Part shown: piece by piece, positions 1-6,466 of the stretch
Layout of the letters: each line of letters begins with the position of its first letter
How positions within the stretch are numbered: position 1 is the first letter of the stretch
From: Flavobacteriaceae bacterium
GTDB lineage: Bacteria > Bacteroidota > Bacteroidia > Flavobacteriales > Flavobacteriaceae
DNA length: 8,376 nt
Assembly: GCA_947377425.1 (NCBI GenBank)
Contig: CANCFZ010000104.1
Coordinates: 1-8,376 of the forward strand
Direction of reading: 5' to 3'
Notes under the pieces: model-generated
Told to the model about the DNA's origin: nothing
Seen by the model: the letters and a program-made list of their open reading frames with translations, nothing else
Databases searched by the model: none
Program-made: the position numbers and the translations under genes

Positions 1-2
1 AA

Positions 3-95
3 GGAAAACCTTTTGTGCGTAATATTTGTATGGCATTTGATTTACGTTTGAAACGAAATGCTCCTGAAACGGAATTATTTTCTATGACAGTTTAG
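3..95 (+). CDS. hemN: C-terminal end of oxygen-independent coproporphyrinogen III oxidase HemN (5' part outside window)
   Basis: An open frame enters from the left edge and ends at a TAG at 93-95, giving 30 residues. It begins GKPFVRNICMAFD, continues with a basic stretch and ends FSMTV. The segment F-V/I-R-N-I-C-M-x-F-D is what I recall from the C-terminus of HemN-type radical SAM coproporphyrinogen III oxidases, which convert coproporphyrinogen III to protoporphyrinogen IX without oxygen. The radical SAM core would lie outside the window, so the assignment rests on this tail alone. The gene is convergent with the cbb3 operon, with 61 bases between the stop codons. HemN genes often accompany cbb3 clusters and share Fnr-type control, which agrees with the call. 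The codon use looks like that of the neighbours. Confidence 0.75.
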   Translation, partial: GKPFVRNICMAFDLRLKRNAPETELFSMTV

Positions 96-156
96 GAATT
101 TTATTGTTCAATAATATCAACTCAATTTAGCCACTGCACGATTCACAGATTTATTA
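96..156. other. Convergent intergenic region between hemN and the last gene of the cbb3 operon
   Basis: This 61-base A/T-rich spacer separates two stop codons that face each other. The only symmetry I see is a 6-bp perfect inverted repeat at 101-114 (TTATTG-TT-CAATAA) whose two-base spacer would force opening of the top pair. It is A/T-rich and not followed by a clear T-run on either strand, so I do not call it a terminator. Both transcripts must nevertheless end in or near this region or read into each other. Confidence 0.4.
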
Positions 157-858
157 TCAATGACAAGTGGCGTTTGCTTTTACTAATAAACTCATAGTTC
201 CTGGAGATAAATAAGGAATATCCAATCCAAGTCCACGAATTATGAAAAGTATTCCAATAAAAACAGTAACTATTGGTATTATTTTTTGCATTTTGCTTCG
301 CATTGGAAATGATAATATATTGGAAACATAAACTACCGCACTCATCATTGGAATCGTTCCTAATCCGTATAACAGCATATAAGTTACACTTAAAGTCACA
401 TTTTGCATAGCTATGGCTCCAAACAAAGCAGCGTAAACTAAGCCACAAGGCAAAAATCCGTTTAGTAAGCCAATTGTAAATAAAGCATCTGGAGATTTTC
501 GTTTGAATTGATTTCCCAAACTACTTTTAACTTTAGAAATGCCTTTATATACAGGTTTAGAGAAATTGTATTTCATAAATACTTTTTCAGGAACAACAGC
601 TATGATAATCATAAGAATTCCAACAATGATAGAAAGTTGTTGTTGAATTCCAGCCATATAAAAGCTTCTTCCTAAAATACCAAATACCAATCCTAATGAA
701 GCATAAGCTGATAATCTACCCAAATGGTAAAGCATTATCTGAATAACTTTTTTAGCTGGATTGCTTCTATCAAAAGGTAACATCATAGCTATTGGGCCAC
801 ACATCCCTATGCAGTGCAGACTACTAATCAACCCAAATATAAAAGCAGAATAAAGCAT
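157..858 (-). CDS. TauE/SafE-like (DsbD_2 / UreH-type) membrane protein, putative copper-related cbb3 accessory protein
   Basis: This 233-residue protein is almost entirely hydrophobic, with about six membrane segments (roughly residues 3-25, 45-62, 74-92, 127-150, 156-180 and 193-211). Residues 14-21 carry LHCIGMCG, and residues 130-141 carry a GLLNGFLPCGLV motif. Both are typical of the family annotated as sulfite exporter TauE/SafE or DsbD_2-like, often found at the end of cbb3 clusters. The protein ends in Cys-His (C232, H233). Conserved Cys and His in membrane segments suggest metal or thiol chemistry, and the location suggests a role in copper supply or maturation of the oxidase, but this is inference: sulfite export is not supported by anything here. 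The ATG at 858 follows the ccoH stop after 12 bases, so it is probably the last gene of the operon. Stop is TGA. Confidence 0.85.
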   Translation of the reverse strand: MLYSAFIFGLISSLHCIGMCGPIAMMLPFDRSNPAKKVIQIMLYHLGRLSAYASLGLVFGILGRSFYMAGIQQQLSIIVGILMIIIAVVPEKVFMKYNFSKPVYKGISKVKSSLGNQFKRKSPDALFTIGLLNGFLPCGLVYAALFGAIAMQNVTLSVTYMLLYGLGTIPMMSAVVYVSNILSFPMRSKMQKIIPIVTVFIGILFIIRGLGLDIPYLSPGTMSLLVKANATCH

Positions 859-870
859 TTTAGTTAAAAT

Positions 871-1323
871 TTATTGTTTGAAATAAACTTCTTCTTTGTT
901 TAAGTATTTTTTACCTTGATAATTCCAATCTATGTTAATGCCCCAACGACCGCCAACCAAGTTACTTTTAGGTATGAGCAAATGTGGATTAGATAATGAA
1001 ATCGGAACTTCAAAATCTAACTTCTGGTTGGACGGTCTATATAGGGACACTGTTCCTTTAATATTTTTATAATCAAAATCAGATGGGAAATCTATAGTGA
1101 TTCCCTCTGCTACAGCTTTTACAGCCACTTTATTATTCAAATCGTAAGCATTTTGCTCTTTATCTAAATCTTGTTGTGCTAGCAATTCTTTTTTATAGTA
1201 TTCTGTTACTACAAATTCGTTATCATATTGACTATTGGTTTGCACTTTTATGATGAAGTATAAAATAAAACTCATAAATACTGCAAATGCAATTACGATT
1301 CCTGTTCCCCAATTAATTTTCAT
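871..1323 (-). CDS. ccoH: FixH/CcoH-family cbb3 oxidase assembly protein
   Basis: The product has 150 residues: a short N-terminus beginning MKINWGTG, one membrane anchor at about residues 8-25, and a periplasmic domain of about 120 residues. That layout (a single N-terminal helix, an acidic Y-x-x-E-Y-Y-K-K segment just after the membrane, and a beta-rich domain with GGRWGINIDW near the end) is that of FixH/CcoH. CcoH is known in other bacteria as a small membrane protein needed to assemble or stabilise cbb3 oxidase, where it contacts CcoN. The GxW-type motif near residues 124-133 is common in the family. It lies 12 bases after ccoG and 12 bases before the TauE/SafE-like gene, consistent with one transcript. 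The ATG at 1323 places the membrane helix at the very start, so I accept it. Confidence 0.88.
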   Translation of the reverse strand: MKINWGTGIVIAFAVFMSFILYFIIKVQTNSQYDNEFVVTEYYKKELLAQQDLDKEQNAYDLNNKVAVKAVAEGITIDFPSDFDYKNIKGTVSLYRPSNQKLDFEVPISLSNPHLLIPKSNLVGGRWGINIDWNYQGKKYLNKEEVYFKQ

Positions 1324-1335
1324 AATATTATATTT

Positions 1336-2754
1336 TTAATTAAAACTTCTTGGTCCAATAAAGTTAGTTGTTTCGGTATCTATTAGCTCTCTATCGTTAT
1401 AAACCTCAATAATTAAATTAGTTTTATCACCTTCAAGAAGTGCTTGATTTATTTCTATAAACAAAGTTCCTTCTGATAATTCTTGTTTTTTTACTTTAAA
1501 AGAATCTTTACCTACAAGCTTGATTGTTCCTTTTGGATAAACCAATTTGAAATAAACATTATCAAAATCATGCTCCGTTTTATTAACCACTTTAAAAGTG
1601 TAAACATTACTAATATTTTCACCTTTATGCTGAAACATTTGACCTGGAAGATTCAATATGGTAGCTTCCACATCATTTCTCAAGAACAACATTCCAATAA
1701 AAACTCCAGTTAGAATAAGTAATACAGAAGCATATCCTTTCATTCTTGTTGTGAAAACAAATTTCTCTTTTTTAACGATTTCGTCTTCACTAGCATAACG
1801 TATTAGACCTTTTGGCAGACCTACACTTTCCATGATGGAATCACATTCATCTATACAAGCCGTGCAGTTAATACACTCTAATTGAGTTCCGTTACGAATA
1901 TCAATTCCGGTTGGGCAAACATGAACACAAAGTTTGCAATCAATACAATCTCCTTTACCAGAAGTAACTCTATCTTCTTGTTTATTGAATTTAGCTCTAC
2001 CTACTTCTTTTTCACCACGAACGTGATCATAAGCAACAATAATCGATTTATTGTCTAATAAAGCACCTTGCAATCTTCCATAAGGGCAAGCAATGATACA
2101 AACTTGTTCTCTAAATGAAATGTAAATAAAATAGAAAACATAAGTAAATATTATTAAAGCAATTAATGTTTTTGTATTGTGTAATGGTCCTTCTGTTATA
2201 AACTTAATTACTTCATCACCTCCTATTAAATAAGCAAGAAACACATTGGCTATTAAAAATGAAACTACATAAAAAACGAACCATTTAGTAATTCTTTTTC
2301 TAATTTTTTCGCCATCCCAATCTTGTTTAGACAAACGAATTTGAGCACCTCTATCACCTTCAATCCAGAATTCAATTCTACGAAAAACCATTTCCATAAA
2401 AATAGTTTGTGGACAAAACCAACCACAGAAAATTCGACCAAAAGCTACTGTAAATAATGCCAAGCTTACCACTCCAATAAGCATGATAATGACGAAAATA
2501 TGAAAATCTTGTGGCCAAAATGGAAAACTAAAAATATTAAATTTGCGTTCTAAAACATTAAACAATAAAAACTGATTTCCATTAATTTTAATGAATGGTG
2601 CAGAAAATAAGAATAATAATAAGAAATAGCTTAACCATTTTCTTCTATCATAAAATTTTCCTTTTGGGATTTTGGCAAAAATCCACGATCTTTTTCCTTG
2701 TTTGTCGATAGTCGCTATACTATCTCTAAAATCTTCGTCTGGCAATTTTGACAT
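1336..2754 (-). CDS. ccoG: Cytochrome cbb3 oxidase accessory protein CcoG (FixG/RdxA), polyferredoxin-like membrane protein
   Basis: The 472-residue product has several membrane segments (about 40-56, 85-105, 158-178, 196-213, 341-358) around a cytoplasmic ferredoxin domain. Two Cys clusters are complete: C270-x2-C273-x2-C276-x3-C280-P and C294-x2-C297-x2-C300-x3-C304, predicting two [4Fe-4S] clusters. Two further pairs near membrane segments, C110-GWF-C114-P and C219-IIA-C223-P, are typical of FixG/RdxA. The C-terminal 110 residues, after the last helix, form the immunoglobulin-like periplasmic domain of this family and end near residue 472. CcoG is described in proteobacteria as a cupric reductase that feeds Cu(I) to oxidase maturation; I infer the same role. 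It follows ccoP after a 59-base gap that holds a hairpin. The length is normal and no key cysteine is missing. Confidence 0.96.
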   Translation of the reverse strand: MSKLPDEDFRDSIATIDKQGKRSWIFAKIPKGKFYDRRKWLSYFLLLFLFSAPFIKINGNQFLLFNVLERKFNIFSFPFWPQDFHIFVIIMLIGVVSLALFTVAFGRIFCGWFCPQTIFMEMVFRRIEFWIEGDRGAQIRLSKQDWDGEKIRKRITKWFVFYVVSFLIANVFLAYLIGGDEVIKFITEGPLHNTKTLIALIIFTYVFYFIYISFREQVCIIACPYGRLQGALLDNKSIIVAYDHVRGEKEVGRAKFNKQEDRVTSGKGDCIDCKLCVHVCPTGIDIRNGTQLECINCTACIDECDSIMESVGLPKGLIRYASEDEIVKKEKFVFTTRMKGYASVLLILTGVFIGMLFLRNDVEATILNLPGQMFQHKGENISNVYTFKVVNKTEHDFDNVYFKLVYPKGTIKLVGKDSFKVKKQELSEGTLFIEINQALLEGDKTNLIIEVYNDRELIDTETTNFIGPRSFN

Positions 2755-2778
2755 TATAAATTTATTTTTGATAACCTA

Positions 2779-2804
2779 CAAGTCCCAATATAAATCGGGA
2801 CTTG
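2779..2804 (-). terminator. Hairpin between ccoP and ccoG (possible partial terminator or mRNA-stabilising stem)
   Basis: On the minus strand this reads CAAGTCCC, a 10-base centre, then GGGACTTG. The arms pair perfectly over 8 bp, and a G-U wobble plus two A-U pairs extend the stem to 11 bp with a 4-base loop. It starts 9 bases after the ccoP stop. It is not followed by a T-run in the transcription direction (the next bases are TAGGTTATC), so it is not a standard intrinsic terminator. It could protect the 3' end of the structural-gene message (ccoNO-Q-P) from decay or lower transcription into ccoG-H and the last gene. The role is inferred; the stem is seen directly. Confidence 0.55.
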
Positions 2805-2813
2805 ATAAATTAT

Positions 2814-3779
2814 TTATTTTACTGCTGCAACTACTTTAGTGGCTATTTTTGTTGTATCAGTTACAGCTGGTTTGGCACCATCTTTTGGAGCTGTTTCATC
2901 AACCCATTTTTTAGCTTCGGGTTCTGTTGGTTTAGGATTTACTGGTTTAGAACCTTGAAGAGAAAGTACATAACTAGCTACTCTTTGAATATCTGAAGGT
3001 TTTAAATCAGTTTTCCAAGATTTCATTCCTTTACCATCACGACCTCCTTCTGTAATAGTTGTAAAGACGTTTTTAATTCCTCCACCATTATTTATCCAAA
3101 ATTCATCCGTAAGGTTTGGTCCAATGTTACCTCCTGCATCTGGTCTATGACATGCCACACAATTAGCTAAGAAAATAGTTTTTCCTGCGGCTAAACTTGA
3201 TGCGTCTGTTAACAATGTAACTTTATCTCTATTCATCATATCTGGTGCAGTTTTATTGTATTCGTCTACTGCAATTTTAGCTTCAGCAACTTCTTTATCA
3301 AACTCTTGAGCTTGATTATCGCTTCCTAAAACTTCATATCTGAACAAATAAATACCCGCAAAAATAATTGTACCGTAGAATAAATAAACCCACCATGGTG
3401 GCAAAACATTATCTAATTCTCTGATTCCATCATAATTATGATCTAACATTACATCGGCTTCTTGTTCTATTTCTTTAGAACGAGTCAACTTTGATAACAG
3501 GTTTTGATAAAAAGCACTTTCAGTAAATGGTAAAGACTGCGCTTCATCTAATTGTTTTTTCTGCTCGTCTGTTAATAAATGATAAGTTACTTTATCTACA
3601 GCACTAACTACAATTTCTATTGCAATTAAAAGGAACAAAAATACTCCAAGAAACAACAGTACCATTGGATACTTTATAAAAGCTGGTTGGTCTCCTGAGT
3701 CAATAAAATATTCCATTGCACCAAATACTATGGCGAATATCAACGGAACTCTTACGTATGATGGAATTAATTTTTTCAT
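2814..3779 (-). CDS. ccoP: Cytochrome cbb3 oxidase subunit CcoP (FixP), monohaem type
   Basis: The 321-residue protein brings electrons into the oxidase. Residues 8-24 and 37-59 are hydrophobic, and the FixP-type helix is at about 129-146, just after the hallmark YDGIRELDNVLPPWW (116-130). The periplasmic part holds a single haem c site, C207-VA-C210-H211, with M252 (in GKGMKSW) as the probable sixth ligand and a typical GPNLTDEFWINNGG segment between them. Proteobacterial CcoP usually has two CxxCH sites and one anchor; here there is one haem and two extra N-terminal helices, a form known in Bacteroidota. The last 45 residues are a Pro/Lys/Ala-rich tail without evident fold. It lies 21 bases after ccoQ. 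The ATG at 3779 gives the first helix a short basic N-terminus. Confidence 0.96.
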   Translation of the reverse strand: MKKLIPSYVRVPLIFAIVFGAMEYFIDSGDQPAFIKYPMVLLFLGVFLFLLIAIEIVVSAVDKVTYHLLTDEQKKQLDEAQSLPFTESAFYQNLLSKLTRSKEIEQEADVMLDHNYDGIRELDNVLPPWWVYLFYGTIIFAGIYLFRYEVLGSDNQAQEFDKEVAEAKIAVDEYNKTAPDMMNRDKVTLLTDASSLAAGKTIFLANCVACHRPDAGGNIGPNLTDEFWINNGGGIKNVFTTITEGGRDGKGMKSWKTDLKPSDIQRVASYVLSLQGSKPVNPKPTEPEAKKWVDETAPKDGAKPAVTDTTKIATKVVAAVK

Positions 3780-3800
3780 ATCATTAAATCTTTGTGATAA

Positions 3801-3968
3801 TTAATCTTTTATTGGTAACTCGCTTAATTCTTTAATAGCCTCTTTTTTATAGGTAAAAACCCAGAAGAAAAGACCTACGAAGAAGCTAAAACATATTAGT
3901 AACGAAATAATAGGATAAATAGCTACACCAGCGATGGTTTCTAAATTATGTTGTACAAACTTTAACAT
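3801..3968 (-). CDS. ccoQ: Small cbb3 oxidase subunit CcoQ (FixQ)
   Basis: A 55-residue reading frame fills the gap between ccoNO and ccoP. It starts MLKFVQHNLETIAGV and ends ELSELPIKD before TAA at 3801-3803. It has one membrane helix (about residues 14-38, rich in I, L, F and ending FFWVFTY) followed by a charged cytoplasmic tail beginning KKEAIKEL. Size, single helix, basic-acidic tail and position between CcoO and CcoP all match CcoQ/FixQ, a single-helix protein that stabilises the assembled oxidase. The ATG is 6 bases after the ccoNO stop and the stop is 21 bases before ccoP. Sequence conservation in this family is low, so the call leans on position and topology. Confidence 0.87.
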   Translation of the reverse strand: MLKFVQHNLETIAGVAIYPIISLLICFSFFVGLFFWVFTYKKEAIKELSELPIKD

Positions 3969-3974
3969 GGCTTA

Positions 3975-6152
3975 TTATTTTTTTACTTTAATATCAGTTC
4001 CTAGACGTTGTAAATAAGCTATCATAGCTACAATTTCTCTATCTTTCATTGGCACAAATTTTTCACCTTTAACTTCAGCTTTTTTCTTGCTATCTTCATA
4101 AGATTTTACAAAATCTGGATTGCTTTTTAAGTTATTTTCAATAGCTGTAGCTTGTTGTTGAATATTTTGTTGTGCATTAGCAATATCCGCATCAGTATAT
4201 GGAACACCAAGAGTTTTCATTGCTCTCATTTTAGCTTCTGTCATCGAATAATCCATTGGTGAATTATCATATAACCATGTATAAGCTGGCATAATAGAAC
4301 CTGATGAAGTACTTCTAGGATCCCACATGTGGTTAAAATGCCATGTGTCAGAATTTTTTCCACCTTCTCTATGTAAATCTGGACCAGTACGTTTAGAACC
4401 CCATAGGAATGGATGATCGTAAACATATTCTCCAGCTTTAGAATAATCTCCATAACGAGCTACTTCAGAACGGAAAGGGCGAATCATTTGAGAGTGACAT
4501 CCTACACAACCTTCACGAATGTATAAATCACGACCTTGTAATTCAAGTGGAGTATAAGGTTTAACAGAAGCAATAGTTGGTATATTTGATTTCACCATTA
4601 TAGTTGGTACAATTTGAATGATGCCACCTATTAAAATAGCAACAGTAGCTAATAATGTTAACTGAATTGGTCTTCTTTCTAACCAAGGGTGGAATTTTTC
4701 TCCTTTTACTCTTCCTGTAGTGATTTTAACTAAAGCTGGAGCTTCAGCTAATTCATCTTCAACTGGTGAACCCTGTTTTACAGTTTTAATAATATTGTAA
4801 ACCAATACTATAACTCCAGTTAAATATAATGTTCCTCCAATAGCTCTCATCCAATACATTGGCATAATTTGAGTTACTGTTTCAAGGAAATTACCATATT
4901 GTAAAGTTCCATCTGGTTTGAATTGTTTCCACATAGAGGCTTGAGTAAATCCAGCAACATACATTGGTAACGCATACATAATGATTCCTAAAGTGCCAAT
5001 CCAAAAATGGAAGTTAGCCAATTTTTTAGAAAATAATTGTGTTTTAGTCATTCTAGGAATTATCCAATAAATCATACCAAAAGCCATGAATCCGTTCCAA
5101 GCTAATGCTCCAACATGCACGTGGGCAATAATCCAATCGGTAAAATGTGCAATTGCATTTACATTTTTAAGAGATAGCATTGGACCTTCAAATGTTGCCA
5201 TACCATAACCAGTAATTGCAACAACAAAGAATTTTAATACGGGTTCTTCTCTTACCTTATCCCAAACGCCTCTTAAAGTTAAAAGTCCATTTATCATTCC
5301 ACCCCAAGATGGAGCAATCAACATAATTGAGAAAACAACACCTAGATTTTGTGCCCATTCTGGTAGCGCTGAATACAATAAATGGTGAGGTCCAGCCCAA
5401 ATGTATAAGAAAATTAAAGACCAAAAGTGAATGATAGATAATCTATAAGAATATACAGGACGATTAGCAGCTTTCGGGACAAAATAATACATTAATCCCA
5501 AGAATGGAGTTGTCAAGAAAAATGCAACTGCATTGTGTCCGTACCACCATTGCACTAAAGCATCCTGAACACCTGCGTAAACAGAGTAAGATTTCATTGC
5601 AGAAACTGGTAGCTCTAAACTATTGAAAATGTGAAGAACAGCAACGGTTACGAAAGTAGCAATGTAAAACCAAATGGCAACATAAAGGTGGCGTTCTCTT
5701 CTTTTTAAGATAGTTCCAATCATATTGATGCCAAACACAACCCAAATTAAAGCAATGGCTATATCAATTGGCCATTCTAATTCGGCATATTCTTTAGAAC
5801 TTGTATATCCAAGAGGAAGTGAAATTGCAGCTGCAACAATAATCAATTGCCATCCCCAAAAGTGAAGGTTACTTAAAAAATCGCTGAATAATCTTGCTTT
5901 AAGTAAACGTTGTAAGGAATAATAAATTCCTGCAAACATGGCGTTACCTACAAAGGCAAAAATAACTGCGTTGGTGTGTAAAGGTCTCAATCGTCCGAAA
6001 CTTAAAAACGATACTCCGTGTGTTAAGTTTGGGAAAAGAAAAAGTATGGCTAATATAAGCCCAACTAACATTCCTACTACACCGAAAACGATACTGGCGT
6101 AGAGAAACTTCTTTACAATTTTGTTGTCGTAATAAAATTGTTGCATTTCCAT
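3975..6152 (-). CDS. ccoNO: Fused cytochrome cbb3 oxidase subunits I and II (CcoN-CcoO)
   Basis: This 725-residue protein joins the catalytic haem-copper subunit and the monohaem cytochrome c subunit, which are separate genes in proteobacteria. Residues 1 to about 458 are CcoN, with some twelve helices. Expected ligands are all present: H59 (in RLRPLHTN) and H346 for low-spin haem b, H206 (WWYGHNAV), H256 and H257 (AGPHHLLY) for CuB, H344 (IIAHVHVG) for haem b3, and Y250, placed as the tyrosine cross-linked to a CuB histidine in cbb3 enzymes. After a hydrophilic linker (459-492), the CcoO anchor is at 494-518. The haem c motif is C549-VG-C552-H553 and the probable methionine ligand is M621 (SIMPAYTW). 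Residues 661-700 form a Gln/Lys-rich insertion before the normal CcoO ending. The gene starts 2 bases after ccoS and ends with tandem TAA codons. A second ATG two codons in (6146) is a possible alternative start. Confidence 0.97.
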   Translation of the reverse strand: MEMQQFYYDNKIVKKFLYASIVFGVVGMLVGLILAILFLFPNLTHGVSFLSFGRLRPLHTNAVIFAFVGNAMFAGIYYSLQRLLKARLFSDFLSNLHFWGWQLIIVAAAISLPLGYTSSKEYAELEWPIDIAIALIWVVFGINMIGTILKRRERHLYVAIWFYIATFVTVAVLHIFNSLELPVSAMKSYSVYAGVQDALVQWWYGHNAVAFFLTTPFLGLMYYFVPKAANRPVYSYRLSIIHFWSLIFLYIWAGPHHLLYSALPEWAQNLGVVFSIMLIAPSWGGMINGLLTLRGVWDKVREEPVLKFFVVAITGYGMATFEGPMLSLKNVNAIAHFTDWIIAHVHVGALAWNGFMAFGMIYWIIPRMTKTQLFSKKLANFHFWIGTLGIIMYALPMYVAGFTQASMWKQFKPDGTLQYGNFLETVTQIMPMYWMRAIGGTLYLTGVIVLVYNIIKTVKQGSPVEDELAEAPALVKITTGRVKGEKFHPWLERRPIQLTLLATVAILIGGIIQIVPTIMVKSNIPTIASVKPYTPLELQGRDLYIREGCVGCHSQMIRPFRSEVARYGDYSKAGEYVYDHPFLWGSKRTGPDLHREGGKNSDTWHFNHMWDPRSTSSGSIMPAYTWLYDNSPMDYSMTEAKMRAMKTLGVPYTDADIANAQQNIQQQATAIENNLKSNPDFVKSYEDSKKKAEVKGEKFVPMKDREIVAMIAYLQRLGTDIKVKK

Positions 6153-6154
6153 AA

Positions 6155-6349
6155 TTAAATTGGTTTTTGTTCTTCTTTTTTGTTTGTAATTGTTTTGGTT
6201 TTTATTTTCAATTCATCGTCAAAAAGCATTCTGACGGAAGGTGTATAATCGTCGTCATATTGACCACTTCTGACGGCTCTTATAAAAGCATACAGAAAAG
6301 CTAACGCTACAACTATACTGATGGAGATTAATAGATAAATGACACTCAT
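6155..6349 (-). CDS. ccoS: Cbb3 oxidase maturation protein CcoS
   Basis: This 64-residue protein has one N-terminal membrane helix (about residues 3-25) followed by AFIRAVRSGQYDDDYTPSV and a RMLFDDE segment at about 40-46. The combination of xxxRSGQ(Y/F)DD and (I/M)LFDD is the CcoS hallmark. CcoS is needed in other bacteria for insertion of haem and copper cofactors into the CcoN subunit. The remaining tail is Lys-rich and variable. It is the first gene after the promoter region that follows ccoI, and is followed by ccoNO after 2 bases, suggesting coupled translation. The ATG at 6349 is preceded by TTTAAGGT; the AAGG is too close to the start to act as a good ribosome binding site, as is common in Flavobacteriia. 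Confidence 0.95.
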   Translation of the reverse strand: MSVIYLLISISIVVALAFLYAFIRAVRSGQYDDDYTPSVRMLFDDELKIKTKTITNKKEEQKPI

Positions 6350-6367
6350 ACCTTAAATTTGTGTTAA

Positions 6368-6375
6368 CAAAGTTA
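6368..6375 (-). promoter_or_regulatory. Bacteroidota-type -7 promoter element upstream of ccoS
   Basis: On the minus strand this reads TAACTTTG, a full match to the TAnnTTTG consensus for the -7 box of Bacteroidota housekeeping promoters. Transcription would start near 6360-6364, giving a leader of about 10-15 bases before the ccoS ATG. I see no TTTG at the expected -33 position, where instead an inverted repeat lies; a weak -33 element is what one expects of an activator-dependent promoter. The exact start is inferred. Confidence 0.6.
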
Positions 6376-6396
6376 CTTCTGCTCGTTTTCTTAAAA

Positions 6397-6412
6397 TATG
6401 ATATTTATCATA
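6397..6412. promoter_or_regulatory. Putative Crp/Fnr-family operator upstream of ccoS
   Basis: The sequence TATGATA-TT-TATCATA is a perfect inverted repeat with 7-bp arms. It contains TGAT-N4-ATCA, the core of Fnr-type sites (consensus TTGAT-N4-ATCAA, here ATGAT-N4-ATCAT). Its centre is about 42 bases upstream of the transcription start predicted from the -7 box, the usual place for a class II Crp/Fnr activator. It sits in the only long gap of the cluster, directly before the structural genes, as expected for oxygen-responsive control of a cbb3 operon. No regulator gene is in the window, so the protein that binds is unknown. Confidence 0.65.
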
Positions 6413-6466
6413 CTTAAAAATTTGAATTGAAATTATAGCTTCTGAAACTTTAAAAGTTACATAATT

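Noticed and set aside
101..114. Inverted repeat TTATTG-TT-CAATAA as a bidirectional terminator
   Set aside because: Six A/T-rich pairs with a two-base loop would be unstable, and there is no T-run on either side.
143..448. Minus-strand reading frame of 101 codons inside the TauE/SafE-like gene
   Set aside because: It overlaps the conserved membrane protein in another frame, has no recognisable motif and an unlikely composition (rich in Asn, Ser, Cys).
1483..1713. Plus-strand reading frame opposite ccoG
   Set aside because: Antisense to the conserved C-terminal domain of CcoG, rich in Ile/Asn/Phe as expected from random A/T-rich sequence.
4241..4453. Minus-strand reading frame of 70 codons inside the CcoO part of the fusion
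   Set aside because: It is an out-of-frame shadow of the region carrying the conserved GPDL and MPAYTW motifs.
6446..6458. Palindrome AACTTT-A-AAAGTT just after the ccoI stop
   Set aside because: One-base spacer and A/T-only core except one pair; too weak for a terminator, and no match to a regulator motif I know.
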